DNA from: UBA6164 sp964344895
Lineage (GTDB): Bacteria > Patescibacteriota > Gracilibacteria > BD1-5 > UBA6164
Length of the DNA: 24,414 nucleotides
Direction of reading: 5' to 3'
Assembly (NCBI GenBank): GCA_964344895.1
Contig: CAYFPB010000012.1
Location: forward strand, 1 to 24,414
Below are positions 15,624 through 24,414 of this stretch, piece by piece (position 1 is the stretch's first letter; each line of letters starts with the position of its first letter). The notes under the pieces are model-generated. The model searched no databases, was not told where the DNA came from, and was given only the letters and a program-made list of their open reading frames with translations. Both the position numbers and the translations under genes were made by a program.

Positions 15624-16979
15624 AAAAAATTTAATACATTTTATTTTAAATCTTTTGAGTTTGATAGAGGAGCTTTGGAAGCAAAATTTTATTATAGTTT
15701 TGATAATGAGGTATTTTTTGAGGAAGTATTATATTTTTGAGATGAGAAATTTGATTTAAGAGATGATATAGATGTAGAAGTAGTAGAAAATATAATGTTT
15801 CACATTCATATAGCTTTATGAGTAAGTTATTATAAAGCTTTTCCTACAAAGGATTTAGTTGTTGAAAGTGGGATATTGGATGAAAATCAAATAGAGTTTT
15901 GGAAAAAGTTTTATATTAATTGATTAGGTGAGTTTTTGTATACAAATAATATATCTCCTAAATGATTATTTAATTTTGTAGTAAAATCTGATAAAAAATA
16001 TAGTAAAAAAGATTTTAATATAGAAAATAAATCACTTGTAGCTTTATGATGATGAAAGGATTCAATTGTATCTATGGAATTACTTGAGAAAGCTTGATTT
16101 GATTATGAATTGGTAGTATTTTGAAAACTTGATGATTTAAAGTTAAATGTAGCTAATAAAGCAAACAAGAAAATATTATTAATAAAAAGAAAATTATCTG
16201 ATACTTTGTTTGAACTTAATAAAAAATGATATTATAATTGACATATACCTATTACATGAGTTATTGCTTTTATATTAGAGTTAAGTTCTTATTTGTATAA
16301 CTATAAGTATACAATTTTATCAAATGAACTATCAGCTAACTCAGAAAATACTAGTTGGGAGTGAATTAAAATTAATCATCAGTATTCAAAAAGTTTGGAG
16401 TTTGAAATAGATTTTAAAAAATATGTAGAAAAATATATAACAAGTGAAATAAAATACTTTTCATTATTAAGATGAATGTATGAAACTAAAATAGCTGAAA
16501 AATTTGCTAAACTATGAAAAAAATATTTTGATGTTTTTTCTAGTTGTAATAATAATTTTAAACTATTGTCTAATTCAACTACTACAAAAAATAAAAAAAT
16601 ATGGTGTAATAAATGTCCAAAATGTGTTTTTGTGTTTACTGTACTTAGACAATATTTGAATAAAGAAGAGGTTTTGCAAATTTTTTGAGAAGATTTGTTT
16701 GTTAGAAAAGATTTGGAAAAATTATTTAAAGAGTTGTTGTGAGTGACTTGAATAAAGCCTTTTGAGTGTGTTTGAGAACATGATGAAATGCTATATTCAA
16801 TGTATAAAAGTTTGGAAAAATATGATAAAAAGAACAAGCCATATATTATGAATTTATTTGAAAAAGAAATACTTAGTAAAAATGATAAAAATTATGTTAA
16901 AAAACTAGAAAAAAAACTTGATAGAATTTATGAAGATGATATAATACCAATAGAAATCAAAACAATAGTTTTTAAATAA
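15612..16979 (+). CDS. murL: UDP-MurNAc-L-Ala-L-Glu epimerase (MurL)
   Basis: 455 aa (452 if the in-frame ATG at 15621 is used). MurL inverts the terminal L-Glu of UDP-MurNAc-L-Ala-L-Glu to D-Glu in an ATP-dependent reaction. With the L-Glu-adding ligase MurD2 it replaces glutamate racemase. Seen: HIALGVSYYKAFP, FWKKFYINGLGEFLYTNN, the ATP loop LVALGGGKDSIVSMELL (GGGKDS at 146-151, three consecutive UGA codons), NGHIPITGV, WEGIKINHQYSKSLEFE, KYFDVFSSCNN, the Cys pair WCNKCPKCVFVFTVL, and KPFECVGEHDE. These match what I recall of Xanthomonas MurL across the whole length. The penicillin-binding protein gene follows after 15 nt, consistent with wall synthesis. Confidence 0.87.
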
Positions 16980-16994
16980 TTTTTAATTTTATAA

Positions 16995-19313
16995 ATGAAA
17001 AGGAGTAATAGAATAAATTTATTAATAAAAAATAAAAAGCTAAGAGATGTATTAAGTAATATAACAAGAATACATATAATAGCTTTCTTTTTTTTGTGAT
17101 TTTGTTTTATTATAATTATAAATTTATTTTCTTATACAGTTTTTAATGCTGCATTCTATAAAGACCTTGCTGATAAACAACAAATATGAAAAGTAGTTAT
17201 TCCAGTTACCAGAGGGACGATATATTCATCTTGAGATAAAGAAACAATGTTATCAACATCATTAAATTTATATAATGTTTCAGTAGATCCACAAATGGAT
17301 TGAGATAAAGAAAAACTAGCTTTGTTTCTAAATGAATTGGTCTATAAGCAAATTTGTTATTTAAAATCAAGAAAAGTTTGTAAGAATAATTTATTTAAGT
17401 TTTTACGTGTATTAGAAATAGAGAACTTTGAACACACAGAAGCAAATATAAAGAAATTATTACATGATAATATACAACAGAAATTATATCAAGAAAATGT
17501 TGTAAGTGTATTTTTAGATAAAGAGTTAACAGAAAATCAAGTATTAACAGTTATTAATATGTGACTTCCATGAATTTATCCTAGGTGAAATTTTATATAT
17601 GCTAATCCAGAAGAAATATCAGAATTATCTGCTACATCTGAAAAACTATCGTATGTAATTCCTTATACTAAAGAAGAATTAGAATATTTATTTAGAAAAA
17701 GAAAGCTTAGGTATGTACCAATAGTAAATAAATTATCAATACATTTATCTGAATATTTAAAAAAATACTTAGAAGATGAAAAAGAAGCAATAAATAAATG
17801 AATTTTAGAAGTAGATAGTTCTATATATAAGTTTTTTATTTTAGAACCAAAACCAAATAGATTTTATCCAGAAAACTGATTAGCTTCACAGGTTATAGGT
17901 TTTGTTGATAGACAATGAGTTTGACATTATTGATTGGAGTGACAATTTAATTGAATCTTAAAATGAAATAATTGAAAAATAGTATCAAGGAAAGATATTA
18001 TGTGAAGAATAATTGACCCTATATCATTAGAAAAACAAGATCTTATATGAGAATGAGTTAATATTGTAACAACTATAGATAGAAATGTTCAGAAAAAGGT
18101 TGAACAAATACTTGAAAAGTGAGTTAAAAATTATCAGGCAAATAAATGAACAGTTGTGGTTATGGATCCTCAAACAGGTAATATAATATCAATGGCTAAT
18201 TATCCTTCTTATGATTTAAATAATTTTTGAGATGTTTATGAATTAGAAAAAGTAAAATATACAAAATATCCTAATCCAGAAACTGACTTATTATGATATC
18301 CAATATTTGTAGAAGATTCTGAGAATTGAGAGAAAAATTTTTATGATAATAAAGAAATATATTTAAGAGAAGCAAAAAGAGAAGAATACTGAGATAAGAC
18401 ATTAGTAAAATATAAATATAAAAATGATTATTGAGCACTTGTATATAAAAATGATGCTGTTTCATCTTTATATGAACCTTGATCTATAATGAAATCTATC
18501 ACTGTTGCTATTTGACTTGATACTTGAGAGATAGATGAAAACTCTATGTATACTGATAAATGAGAAGTTACAATTGATAGCTTTACCATTGCAAATGTTT
18601 CTGATAAATGTTTAGGTTATAATAGTTTTGCTCATGCCTTAAATTATAGTTGTAATGTATGAATGATTAGAATTGTTCAAAGAGTATGAAAAGTACTTAT
18701 GTATCAATATTTTAATGATTTTTGATTTTGAGAGTTAACTTGAGTTGATTTATATTGAGAAGTATTTTCAAAAATCAAACCATGGGAAAGATGGTCAACT
18801 GCACAGTTATTAACAAGTAGTTATTGATTATGAATAAGTGTTACACCTTTACAAATGGCATCAGCTTATTCTACTTTAGCTAACTGATGAATTAAAGTAA
18901 AACCAAATATTATAAAACAAGTGAGGTACAATGATTGAAAAACTGTTAATTATACTAAGGAAATAAAATCAAGGGTAATTAAAAAAACTACTTCTGATTT
19001 AATAACAAAAATGCTTGTTGATTCAGCTACAAATTGAGTGGCTAAGACTTGATGAGTAGAGTGATACTCTGTAGCATGAAAAACTTGAACTTCACAAATA
19101 CCATACAAATGAAAATATGAAAAATGAATTTGATCAACTATATGATCTTATGCTTGATTTTGACCAGCTGAAGATCCTAAGTTTGTAATAATAGTAAAAC
19201 TTGATAGACCTAGGACAAGTGAATACTGAGGTAAAACATCAGCTATAATATTTAAAGATATTGCATCTTATTTATTTGATTATTATAGAATACCTAAGAA
19301 AACTACTGAATAA
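16995..19313 (+). CDS. class B penicillin-binding protein (FtsI/PBP2 type transpeptidase)
   Basis: 772 aa. A short basic cytoplasmic tail is followed by one membrane span (about residues 28-50, IIAFFFLGFCFIIIINLF). The pedestal starts with TRGTIYSSGDKETMLSTSLN and includes ASQVIGFVDRQGVGHYGLEG and TIDRNVQKKVEQIL. The transpeptidase domain has GTVVVMDPQTGNIISMANYP, SIMK (S497, K500; acyl-Ser and base), SCN (S552-N554) and KTG (K696; Gly is UGA). About 70 extra residues separate NYPSYDLNNF from the SIMK motif (KYTKYPNPETDLLGYPIF and on). It cross-links peptidoglycan outside the membrane. No C-terminal PASTA. Whether it serves division or elongation is undecided. It is 15 nt after murL and 22 nt before the antiporter, so probably one operon. 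Confidence 0.93.
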
Positions 19314-19335
19314 ATTTATTATATAATCTTAAAAA

Positions 19336-20937
19336 ATGACTTTAGAGCTTGTAGCATTAGCTATATATATAGCAACTATATTTAATATCATATTAAATAA
19401 ATATAAAATGCCTACTATAATTGGGTATATTTTAACAGGTATAATTATTAATTATGCTTTTTGATTACATGAAGTAGCTTGAGATCATCAAATAAAAACT
19501 ATAGCTGAGTTTGGTATAGTATTTTTGATGTTTACTATTTGATTAGAGTTTTCTGTAAAAAATCTTATAAAAATGAGAAAAAATGTATTTCTTTTTTGAA
19601 GTATGCAGTTTGTCTTAACTTCTGTAATTTTTTACTTTTTGATATGAGTCTTTTTTGACTTAAGTGTTAAGGAATTAATTATTATTTCATTATGATTAGC
19701 TCTTTCATCAACTGCTATTATATTAAAAATAATGACAGAAAATTGAGAAATAAACAAAACTCACTGAAATATGTCTCTTGGTATATTGATATTCCAGGAT
19801 CTAATGGTTATACCTATATTATTACTTATTACTTTATTTTCAGAAACTAATACAAGTGTATGATTACTTTTATGAAAAACAGTATCATCTGCTATGTTGT
19901 TATTCTTTATATTATGGGTAGTAGGAAGGCTATTTATTAATAAATTCTTGCTAAAAGTTGCTCATACTAAATCAAATGAAATATTTATTGGTTCTGTATT
20001 ATTTATTGTTATTTGAGCATCAGCTATAGCTCATTTCTTTGGTTTTTCATATACACTTTGAGCATTTATTGCTGGTATGCTTATTGCTGAAACTCATTAT
20101 AAATATCAGGTAGAAGCTGATCTTATTCCTTTTAGGGATTTATTGCTTGGTTTTTTCTTTGTAACAGTAGGTATGCAATTAGATTTCTCAATTATTTGAA
20201 GTAATGTATCTATTATACTTATATTATTAGTAGTATTATTACTTGTAAAAACTTTACTTATTTATGCTATATTAAGACCTTTTAATAATAAGGCCAACTC
20301 ATTTAAAACAGCTTTAACTTTATTTCAATTTTGAGAGTTTTGAATAGTTGTATTTGAATTAGCATGATTAAAAAACTTACTTGATCCAGGAGTTTCTCAA
20401 ATATTAATAGTTGTTATAATTATATCAATGATTATGACTCCTTTTGTATTAAAACATTTACTTGCTATAACTGATTTTGTTTTCTGAAATAAGCATGCTG
20501 ATAAACATGACCTATTACTAAAAAAAGTTTATAAAGATCATGTAGTACTTATTTGATATGGTAGACTATGAAAAATATTGTCTGATGCTCTTGATGAACA
20601 AAAAGTGGATTATATTATTGTTGAGAGTTATATTAAAGCTTTTAAAGAATGAAAAAGGGATTGAAAACCAATTATATTCTGAAATGCTTTTCAGAAAAAC
20701 ACTTTAAAATCTGTTAATATAGAAGAGGCAAAAAATGTATTAATATCAGTTTGAAAAAGTAAGAAGTTATTTTTGATTGTTAGTACAATTAAAAAGATGA
20801 ATATTGATTGAAATATAATAGTAAAAGTTAATAATTATAAAGAGGAGAATAAGCTTCAATGATTAAATATAAAAAATATAATTGTTGAAACAGAAAAAAC
20901 AGCTATGAGTATGATGAAAAAGTTGAAACTAAAATAA
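19336..20937 (+). CDS. Kef-type K+/cation:proton antiporter with TrkA-N domain
   Basis: 533 aa. About 12 hydrophobic segments form the CPA2 antiporter: MPTIIGYILTGIIINY, AEFGIVFLMFTIGLEFS, LALSSTAIILKIM, FQDLMVIPILLLI, FGFSYTLGAFIAGMLIAET, FFFVTVGMQLDF and TLFQFGEFGIVVFEL. These are typical KefB/KefC landmarks (the FQD acidic residue and GEFGIV). From about residue 400 a RCK/TrkA-N nucleotide-binding domain follows: HVVLIGYGRLGKILSDAL with the GxGxxG near 407-412, IIFGNAFQKNTL, EEAKNVLISVG, and IIVETEKTAMSMMKKL. It would exchange K+ or Na+ for protons across the membrane under ligand control. It lies 22 nt after the penicillin-binding protein gene. Confidence 0.93.
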
Positions 20938-20944
20938 AAACTAA

Positions 20945-20990
20945 CCCATCCTGCCTTTCAGGCATCCTTCCCTTAAGTCTAAGGGAAGGA
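20945..20990 (+). repeat. two-hairpin palindromic element, copy 3
   Basis: CCCATCC, small hairpin TGCC-TTTCA-GGCA (20952-20964), then a perfect 11-bp stem TCCTTCCCTTA-AGTC-TAAGGGAAGGA (20965-20990). It begins 7 nt past the antiporter stop. No T-run follows; the true terminator lies just beyond. Confidence 0.8.
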
Positions 20991-21004
20991 AATAATGATT
21001 TAAT

Positions 21005-21052
21005 AAAAACTAAAAAAAGTGAAGATATGATTCTTCACTTTTTTTAGTTTTT
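21005..21052. terminator. strong bidirectional terminator
   Basis: Two 21-nt arms with core AAAAAAAGTGAAGA and TCTTCACTTTTTTT enclose a 6-nt loop. It separates the antiporter from the convergent tRNA gene. Confidence 0.85.
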
Positions 21053-21085
21053 TAACTTTTTTACTATGCATAAAACAAAAACAAA

Positions 21086-21160
21086 TGGTGCCGAGGGGCG
21101 GATTTGAACCACCGACACAGGCCTTTTCAGGGCCCTGCTCTACCCCTGAGCTACCCCGGC
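21086..21160 (-). tRNA. tRNA-Phe (GAA)
   Basis: Complete cloverleaf on the minus strand. The 7-bp acceptor is GCCGGGG/CCTCGGC (one G-U), the D arm GCTC/GAGC with AGGGGTA loop, the anticodon arm GGGCC/GGCCT with loop CTGAAAA, the 5-nt variable loop GTGTC, and the T arm GGTGG-TTCAAAT-CCGCC. Discriminator A is followed by a genome-encoded CCA (21086-21088). The anticodon GAA is at plus-strand 21126-21128. The gene is far richer in G+C than its surroundings, as expected for stable RNA in an AT-rich genome. Confidence 0.97.
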
Positions 21161-21180
21161 ATATTTTGTAGTGCTAGGTT

Positions 21181-21207
21181 ATTATATGAAAAAAAATAAT
21201 AATGCAA
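21181..21207 (-). promoter_or_regulatory. probable tRNA-Phe promoter
   Basis: On the minus strand TTTGCAT (ending at plus-strand 21202) and TATAAT (21181-21186) are spaced by about 15 nt, 20 nt before the tRNA 5' end. Confidence 0.6.
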
Positions 21208-21298
21208 ATTTTTTTTTGAGTTTTTTTTATAAAAATAAAATTGATTATTTTAAAATATCAATATTATTATAAATAATTACTACTTAATTAACAAAAAA

Positions 21299-21556
21299 AT
21301 GAAAATATCTGTATGTACAGGAAAGGCTTGTAGTGGTAGATTTAGTGAGTATATTCTGACTAGATTAAAAAATGATAAGACTAGGTTTAATATAGATAAA
21401 TTATTTATTGAAGAGTCTCCTTGTATGGGGAAATGTAGCGAATGACCAAATGTAAAAGTAGATAATAATTTAAGAAATTATATGAATCCTGCTAAGGTAG
21501 CAGAGGTTGTTATGAGTAATCATAAAAATAAACAAAAGCAAAAAAAGAAAAAATAA
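21299..21556 (+). CDS. small 2Fe-2S thioredoxin-like ferredoxin
   Basis: About 85 aa. It starts MKISVCTGKACSGRFSEYIL and continues with IEESPCMGKCSEGPNVKVD, so four cysteines are spaced C-x4-C ... C-x3-C as in thioredoxin-like [2Fe-2S] ferredoxins related to the NuoE C-terminal domain. Such proteins carry electrons. A segment resembling YMNPAKVAEVV is usual at the end, followed here by a very basic Lys/Gln tail. No complex I genes are near; it stands alone 22 nt before cysS, likely cotranscribed. The exact stop position carries a one-base uncertainty in my counting of the A-run near 21545. Confidence 0.85.
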
Positions 21557-21578
21557 CCTATAATTAAAAATAAGAAAT

Positions 21579-23072
21579 ATGAAATTTTATAATACAAAGA
21601 CAAGAAGTATAGAAAAGTTTAAACCATTAAAAGAGAAAGAAGTAAAAGTGTATTACTGTGGTCCTACAGTTTATAATTATGCACATATATGAAACCTGAG
21701 AGCATTTGTATTTGAAGATGTTGTAGTAAAAACACTTAGATTTTTAGGCTACAATGTTATATCAACAATGAACATAACTGATGTAGATGATAAAACAATT
21801 AGAGATAGTCAAGCTGCTTGAGAAGATTTAAAAACATTTACTCAAAAGTATACTAAGTACTTTTTAGAGGATATAGAAAAACTTTGAATTAATAAGGCTG
21901 ATAATATAGTGCCTGTTACAACTCTTATACCAGAAATGGTAAGAATGATAAATACAATGATTAAAAGAAAACATGCATATTTGTCAGATGATTGAAGTAT
22001 ATATTTTGATGTAAAGTCATTTAAAAAATACTGACAGTTTGCTAACTTAGATATGAGTTGAATGAAATCATGAGTAAGGATAGATAATGATGAGTATGAT
22101 AAAGATTCTGTATCAGACTTTGTACTATGGAAGGCTTGGAAAGAAGCTGATTGAAATAATTTTTGGGAAGAAGAGTTTGAGATCCCCCCCTCTAACTCCC
22201 CCCTGGCAGGAGGAGAACTTAAAAAAAGAGTTGTTAAATGAAGGCCTTGATGGCATATAGAGTGTAGTGCATGTAATATGAAAGTATTTTGAGCTCAAAT
22301 AGATATACATATGTGATGAATTGATTTAATTTTCCCTCATCATCAAAATGAAATAGCGCAAAGTGAAGCTTGTACAAGAAAAGAGTTTTCTAAATATTGG
22401 ATACACTCATGACACTTGATGGTTGATGGTAAAAAAATGGCAAAATCTGCTAATAACTTTTATAGATTAAAGGATATTGAAGATAAATTTCATGATGAAA
22501 ATAAGTCTGTATTATATAGAGCTATTAGGCTTTGATTTATGAATGCTAAGTATAATTCTCAAATAGACTTTAGTTTTTCAAAACTTGAGGCAAATATAAA
22601 TACTATTAACTCTATAGATGAAACTCTAAAAACTATAAATAGAGATCTAGATTTATGAGAAAAAGAAGTTACTTGAATAAGTAGAGACTTTAGAGAATAT
22701 ATGCAAGAAGTGATAGGTGAATTTAATTATCACTTAGAAGATGATTTTAATATACCTGAAGCTTTAGCTTTATTCCATAGCTTTTTAAAATTTGTAAATA
22801 CTTGAATCAGAGAAAAAGATTTTTCTGTAGAAGAATTAGAATCTATATTAGATATGTTAGAAACCCTAAACCAAGTTTTATGAATAATTGATTTTGATAT
22901 AATAGAAGAAGCTGAAGCTATACCACAAGAAATAATGAAAAAATTTGAAGATAGAAATAATGCAAAAAAAGAAAAAAACTTTGATTTAGCTGATAAACTA
23001 AGAGATGAATTATTAGATAATTGATATAAAATAGTAGATAGTAGAGAATGAAGCTTTTTAGAGAGAATATAA
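21579..23072 (+). CDS. cysS: cysteinyl-tRNA synthetase with in-frame palindromic insert
   Basis: 497 aa, slightly longer than usual (about 460-480). Seen: VKVYYCGPTVYNYAHIGNLR with zinc ligand C27 and the HIGN signature at 36-39, TMNITDVDDKTI, DFVLWKAWKEADG, GRPGWHIECSACNM (zinc Cys), DIHMGGIDLIFPHHQNEIAQ with the zinc His/Glu, WIHSGHLMVDGKKMAKS (KMSKS loop as KMAKS, 286-290), and a C-terminal DALR-type helical domain with EDDFNIPEALALF. Between WKEADGNNFWEEEF and VKGRPGWHIE, where relatives have only a short WxSPWG link, residues 202-213 (IPPSNSPLAGGE) come from a palindromic element. It charges tRNA(Cys). Confidence 0.96.
22182..22217 (+). repeat. in-frame palindromic element, copy C (inside cysS)
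   Basis: C-rich CCCCCCCTCTAAC is followed by an imperfect hairpin, CTCCCCCCT-GGC-AGGAGGAG. It is 3 nt longer than copies A and B, so the frame is kept, and it is read as IPPSNSPLAGGE, the same phase as in hemW and the methyltransferase. It is more diverged than A and B are from each other. Confidence 0.75.
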
Positions 23073-23097
23073 AAATTTTATTTTTTAAAAACAATTT

Positions 23098-24339
23098 ATG
23101 GTAGAATTAATTCTATATATTATTATTGCTTTATATGTATGAGAATATTTATTAACAACATACATAGATTATTTAAATACAAAAAACTGGTCTACCCAGT
23201 TACCAAAGGAGGCTAAGTGAATTTATGATAAAAAAGAATATACTAAATCAATGGAATATGAAAAAACAAATCATATTTTTTCTAAATATTCATGATGATT
23301 GATGTTTGTCATAATGCTTATTTTATTATCTACTTGAAGTTTTTGAATATTGTATGATTATGTATGAAAATGTAGTGATAGTGAGATAGTTCAAACTTTG
23401 TATTTTTTCTGAGTTATATTTATTGCTCAAACAATAATTAGTTTGCCATTTTCTTATTATCAAACATTTGTAATAGAAGAAAAATTTGGATTTAATAAAA
23501 TGACTAAAAAACTGTTTTTTATTGATACAATTAAGTCTATAGTTATGACTGTTTTAATCTGAGGAGCAATACTTGCTTTAATTACTTGGATTTATACTTT
23601 AACTCAAGAAAATTTTTGGTTATATACATGGTGAGTATTAACTTTTATAACACTTTTTATGATGATGTTTTATACTAGTCTAATAGTACCAATATTTAAT
23701 AAACTTACACCATTAAAAAAGGGATTACTTAGAAACTCAATAGAAAAATTTGCTTCAAAAGTATGATTTCATTTAGATAATATATATGTAATAGATTGAT
23801 CAAAAAGAAGCTCTAAAGCTAATGCTTATTTTTCAGGTTTTTGACCAAAAAAGACAATAGTATTATATGATACTTTAATAAAAGATTTAACAACATGAGA
23901 GCTTGTATGAGTACTAGCTCATGAAATATGACATTATAAAAGAAAACATACTTTACAAATGCTTGCTTATAGTGTAGCTCAAACTTGAGTTATGTTATAT
24001 GTACTAGGTCTAGTATTACAATATCCTGAGGTATCTCAAGCTCTTTGAGCTATAGAGTCTAGTTTTGCTGTTGGTATGCTTGCTTTTTGAATACTTTTTA
24101 CACCAATATCTATAATATTTTGACTTATTTGAAATGTTATATCTAGAAAAAATGAATACCAAGCTGATGAGTTTGCATGAATAAATCATAATCCTGCTAA
24201 ACTAGTAGCTGCACTTAAAAAGTTAACAAAAACCAACTTAGGAAATCTAAGACCACATCCTGTTTATGAATTTTTTCACTACTCTCATCCAACAGTATTA
24301 AAAAGGATAGAAGCTTTAGAAAAATTAGGGAAAAAATAA
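23098..24339 (+). CDS. Ste24-type M48 zinc metalloprotease (CAAX prenyl protease 1 family)
   Basis: 413 aa. Several membrane spans come first (LYIIIALYVGEYLLTTY, GGLMFVIMLILLSTGSFGIL, FFGVIFIAQTIISLPFSYY, a pair around residues 145-200). The Ste24 landmark FVIEEKFGFNKMT is present, then IYVIDGSKRSSKANAYFSGF and the zinc site VLAHEIGHYKRKH (H275, E276, H279; Gly is UGA). The third ligand is in RKNEYQADEFA (E353). It ends with HPVYEFFHYSHPTVLKRIEALE, typical for the family. In bacteria these integral-membrane peptidases act in membrane-protein quality control. It follows cysS by 25 nt. Confidence 0.95.
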
Positions 24340-24414
24340 CTTGCAAAAAATCCAAAAAAAGGGGTAAATAAATAGTTTTGTGTATCTGGAATTTTTAACT
24401 ACAAGAAAATAGTA
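24340..24414. other. window end, no feature seen
   Basis: 75 nt after the protease stop. It is AT-rich with one short GGGG patch; no hairpin with T-run and no gene start is recognised before the edge. Confidence 0.4.

Noticed and set aside
16379..16837. 152-codon open frame on the minus strand
   Set aside because: It is antisense to the conserved C-terminal half of murL, which carries the WCNKCPKC motif; the antisense product is low-complexity.
21241..21261. Near-palindrome TTGATTATTTTAAAATATCAA before the ferredoxin gene as an operator
   Set aside because: The arms are off by one base and consist of A/T only, so chance similarity is likely in this composition.
866..24339. Many genes appear as strings of short fragments separated by TGA, suggesting pseudogenes or frameshifts
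   Set aside because: The fragments are all in one frame and join into intact proteins when UGA is read as Gly, with Gly at conserved positions. It is a genetic code effect, not decay.

Overview
The window comes from a very AT-rich bacterium that reads UGA as glycine (translation table 25). It is most likely a member of the candidate phyla Absconditabacteria (SR1) or Gracilibacteria in the CPR/Patescibacteria radiation. In the standard code nearly every gene looks broken. With UGA=Gly all of them open into full-length, family-typical proteins, and UGA supplies invariant glycines: KTG of a penicillin-binding protein, HEIGH of an M48 protease, motif I of a methyltransferase, and three UGA in a row in the GGGKDS loop of MurL. 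All coordinates below assume table 25.

Layout. 2-343: 3' end of an unknown gene. 366-740 (-): small conserved charged protein. 866-3888 (+): tight operon with a two-TM small protein, a HIT hydrolase, an anchored extracellular solute-binding protein and a HemW-like radical SAM protein. 4017-4325 (-): HPF-type ribosome-hibernation factor. 4470-5906: gatB. 5997-6607: RelB/RelE-like toxin-antitoxin pair, apparently inserted at the end of gatB. 6721-8964: large polytopic, possibly VirB6/TrbL-like membrane protein. 8991-10184 (-): AAA/DUF4143-type ATPase with eroded nucleotide motifs. 10358-12828: argS overlapping a Trm9/ALKBH8-like methyltransferase. 12872-15106: bifunctional Rel/SpoT. 15141-15410 (-): rpsO. 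15612-20937: cell-envelope run of murL, a class B penicillin-binding protein and a Kef-type cation antiporter. 21086-21160 (-): tRNA-Phe. 21299-24339: 2Fe-2S ferredoxin-like protein, cysS and a Ste24-type M48 protease. The last 75 bases hold nothing I recognise.

The most interesting structure is not a gene. Short C/G-rich palindromic elements stand out sharply from the AT-rich background. One family (three copies) lies in frame inside proteins (HemW, the Trm9-like methyltransferase, CysS), each time read in the same phase as a TPP(S/N)LPLSGEE-like peptide. This is organised like the protein-coding palindromic elements of Rickettsia. A second, two-hairpin family (three copies) sits just past the 3' ends of genes, and one copy appears to serve as the terminator of hpf. 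Separately, a 27-bp direct repeat brackets the toxin-antitoxin cassette. It copies the last codons and terminator arm of gatB, a visible scar of cassette insertion.

Functionally the window is mostly housekeeping: translation (gatB, argS, cysS, rpsO, tRNA-Phe, hpf), stringent response (rel), peptidoglycan synthesis (murL, pbp) and membrane proteins. Leaders are A/T-rich and lack Shine-Dalgarno sequences. Several promoters have a TTTGCA-type -35 box with a TATAAT-like -10.
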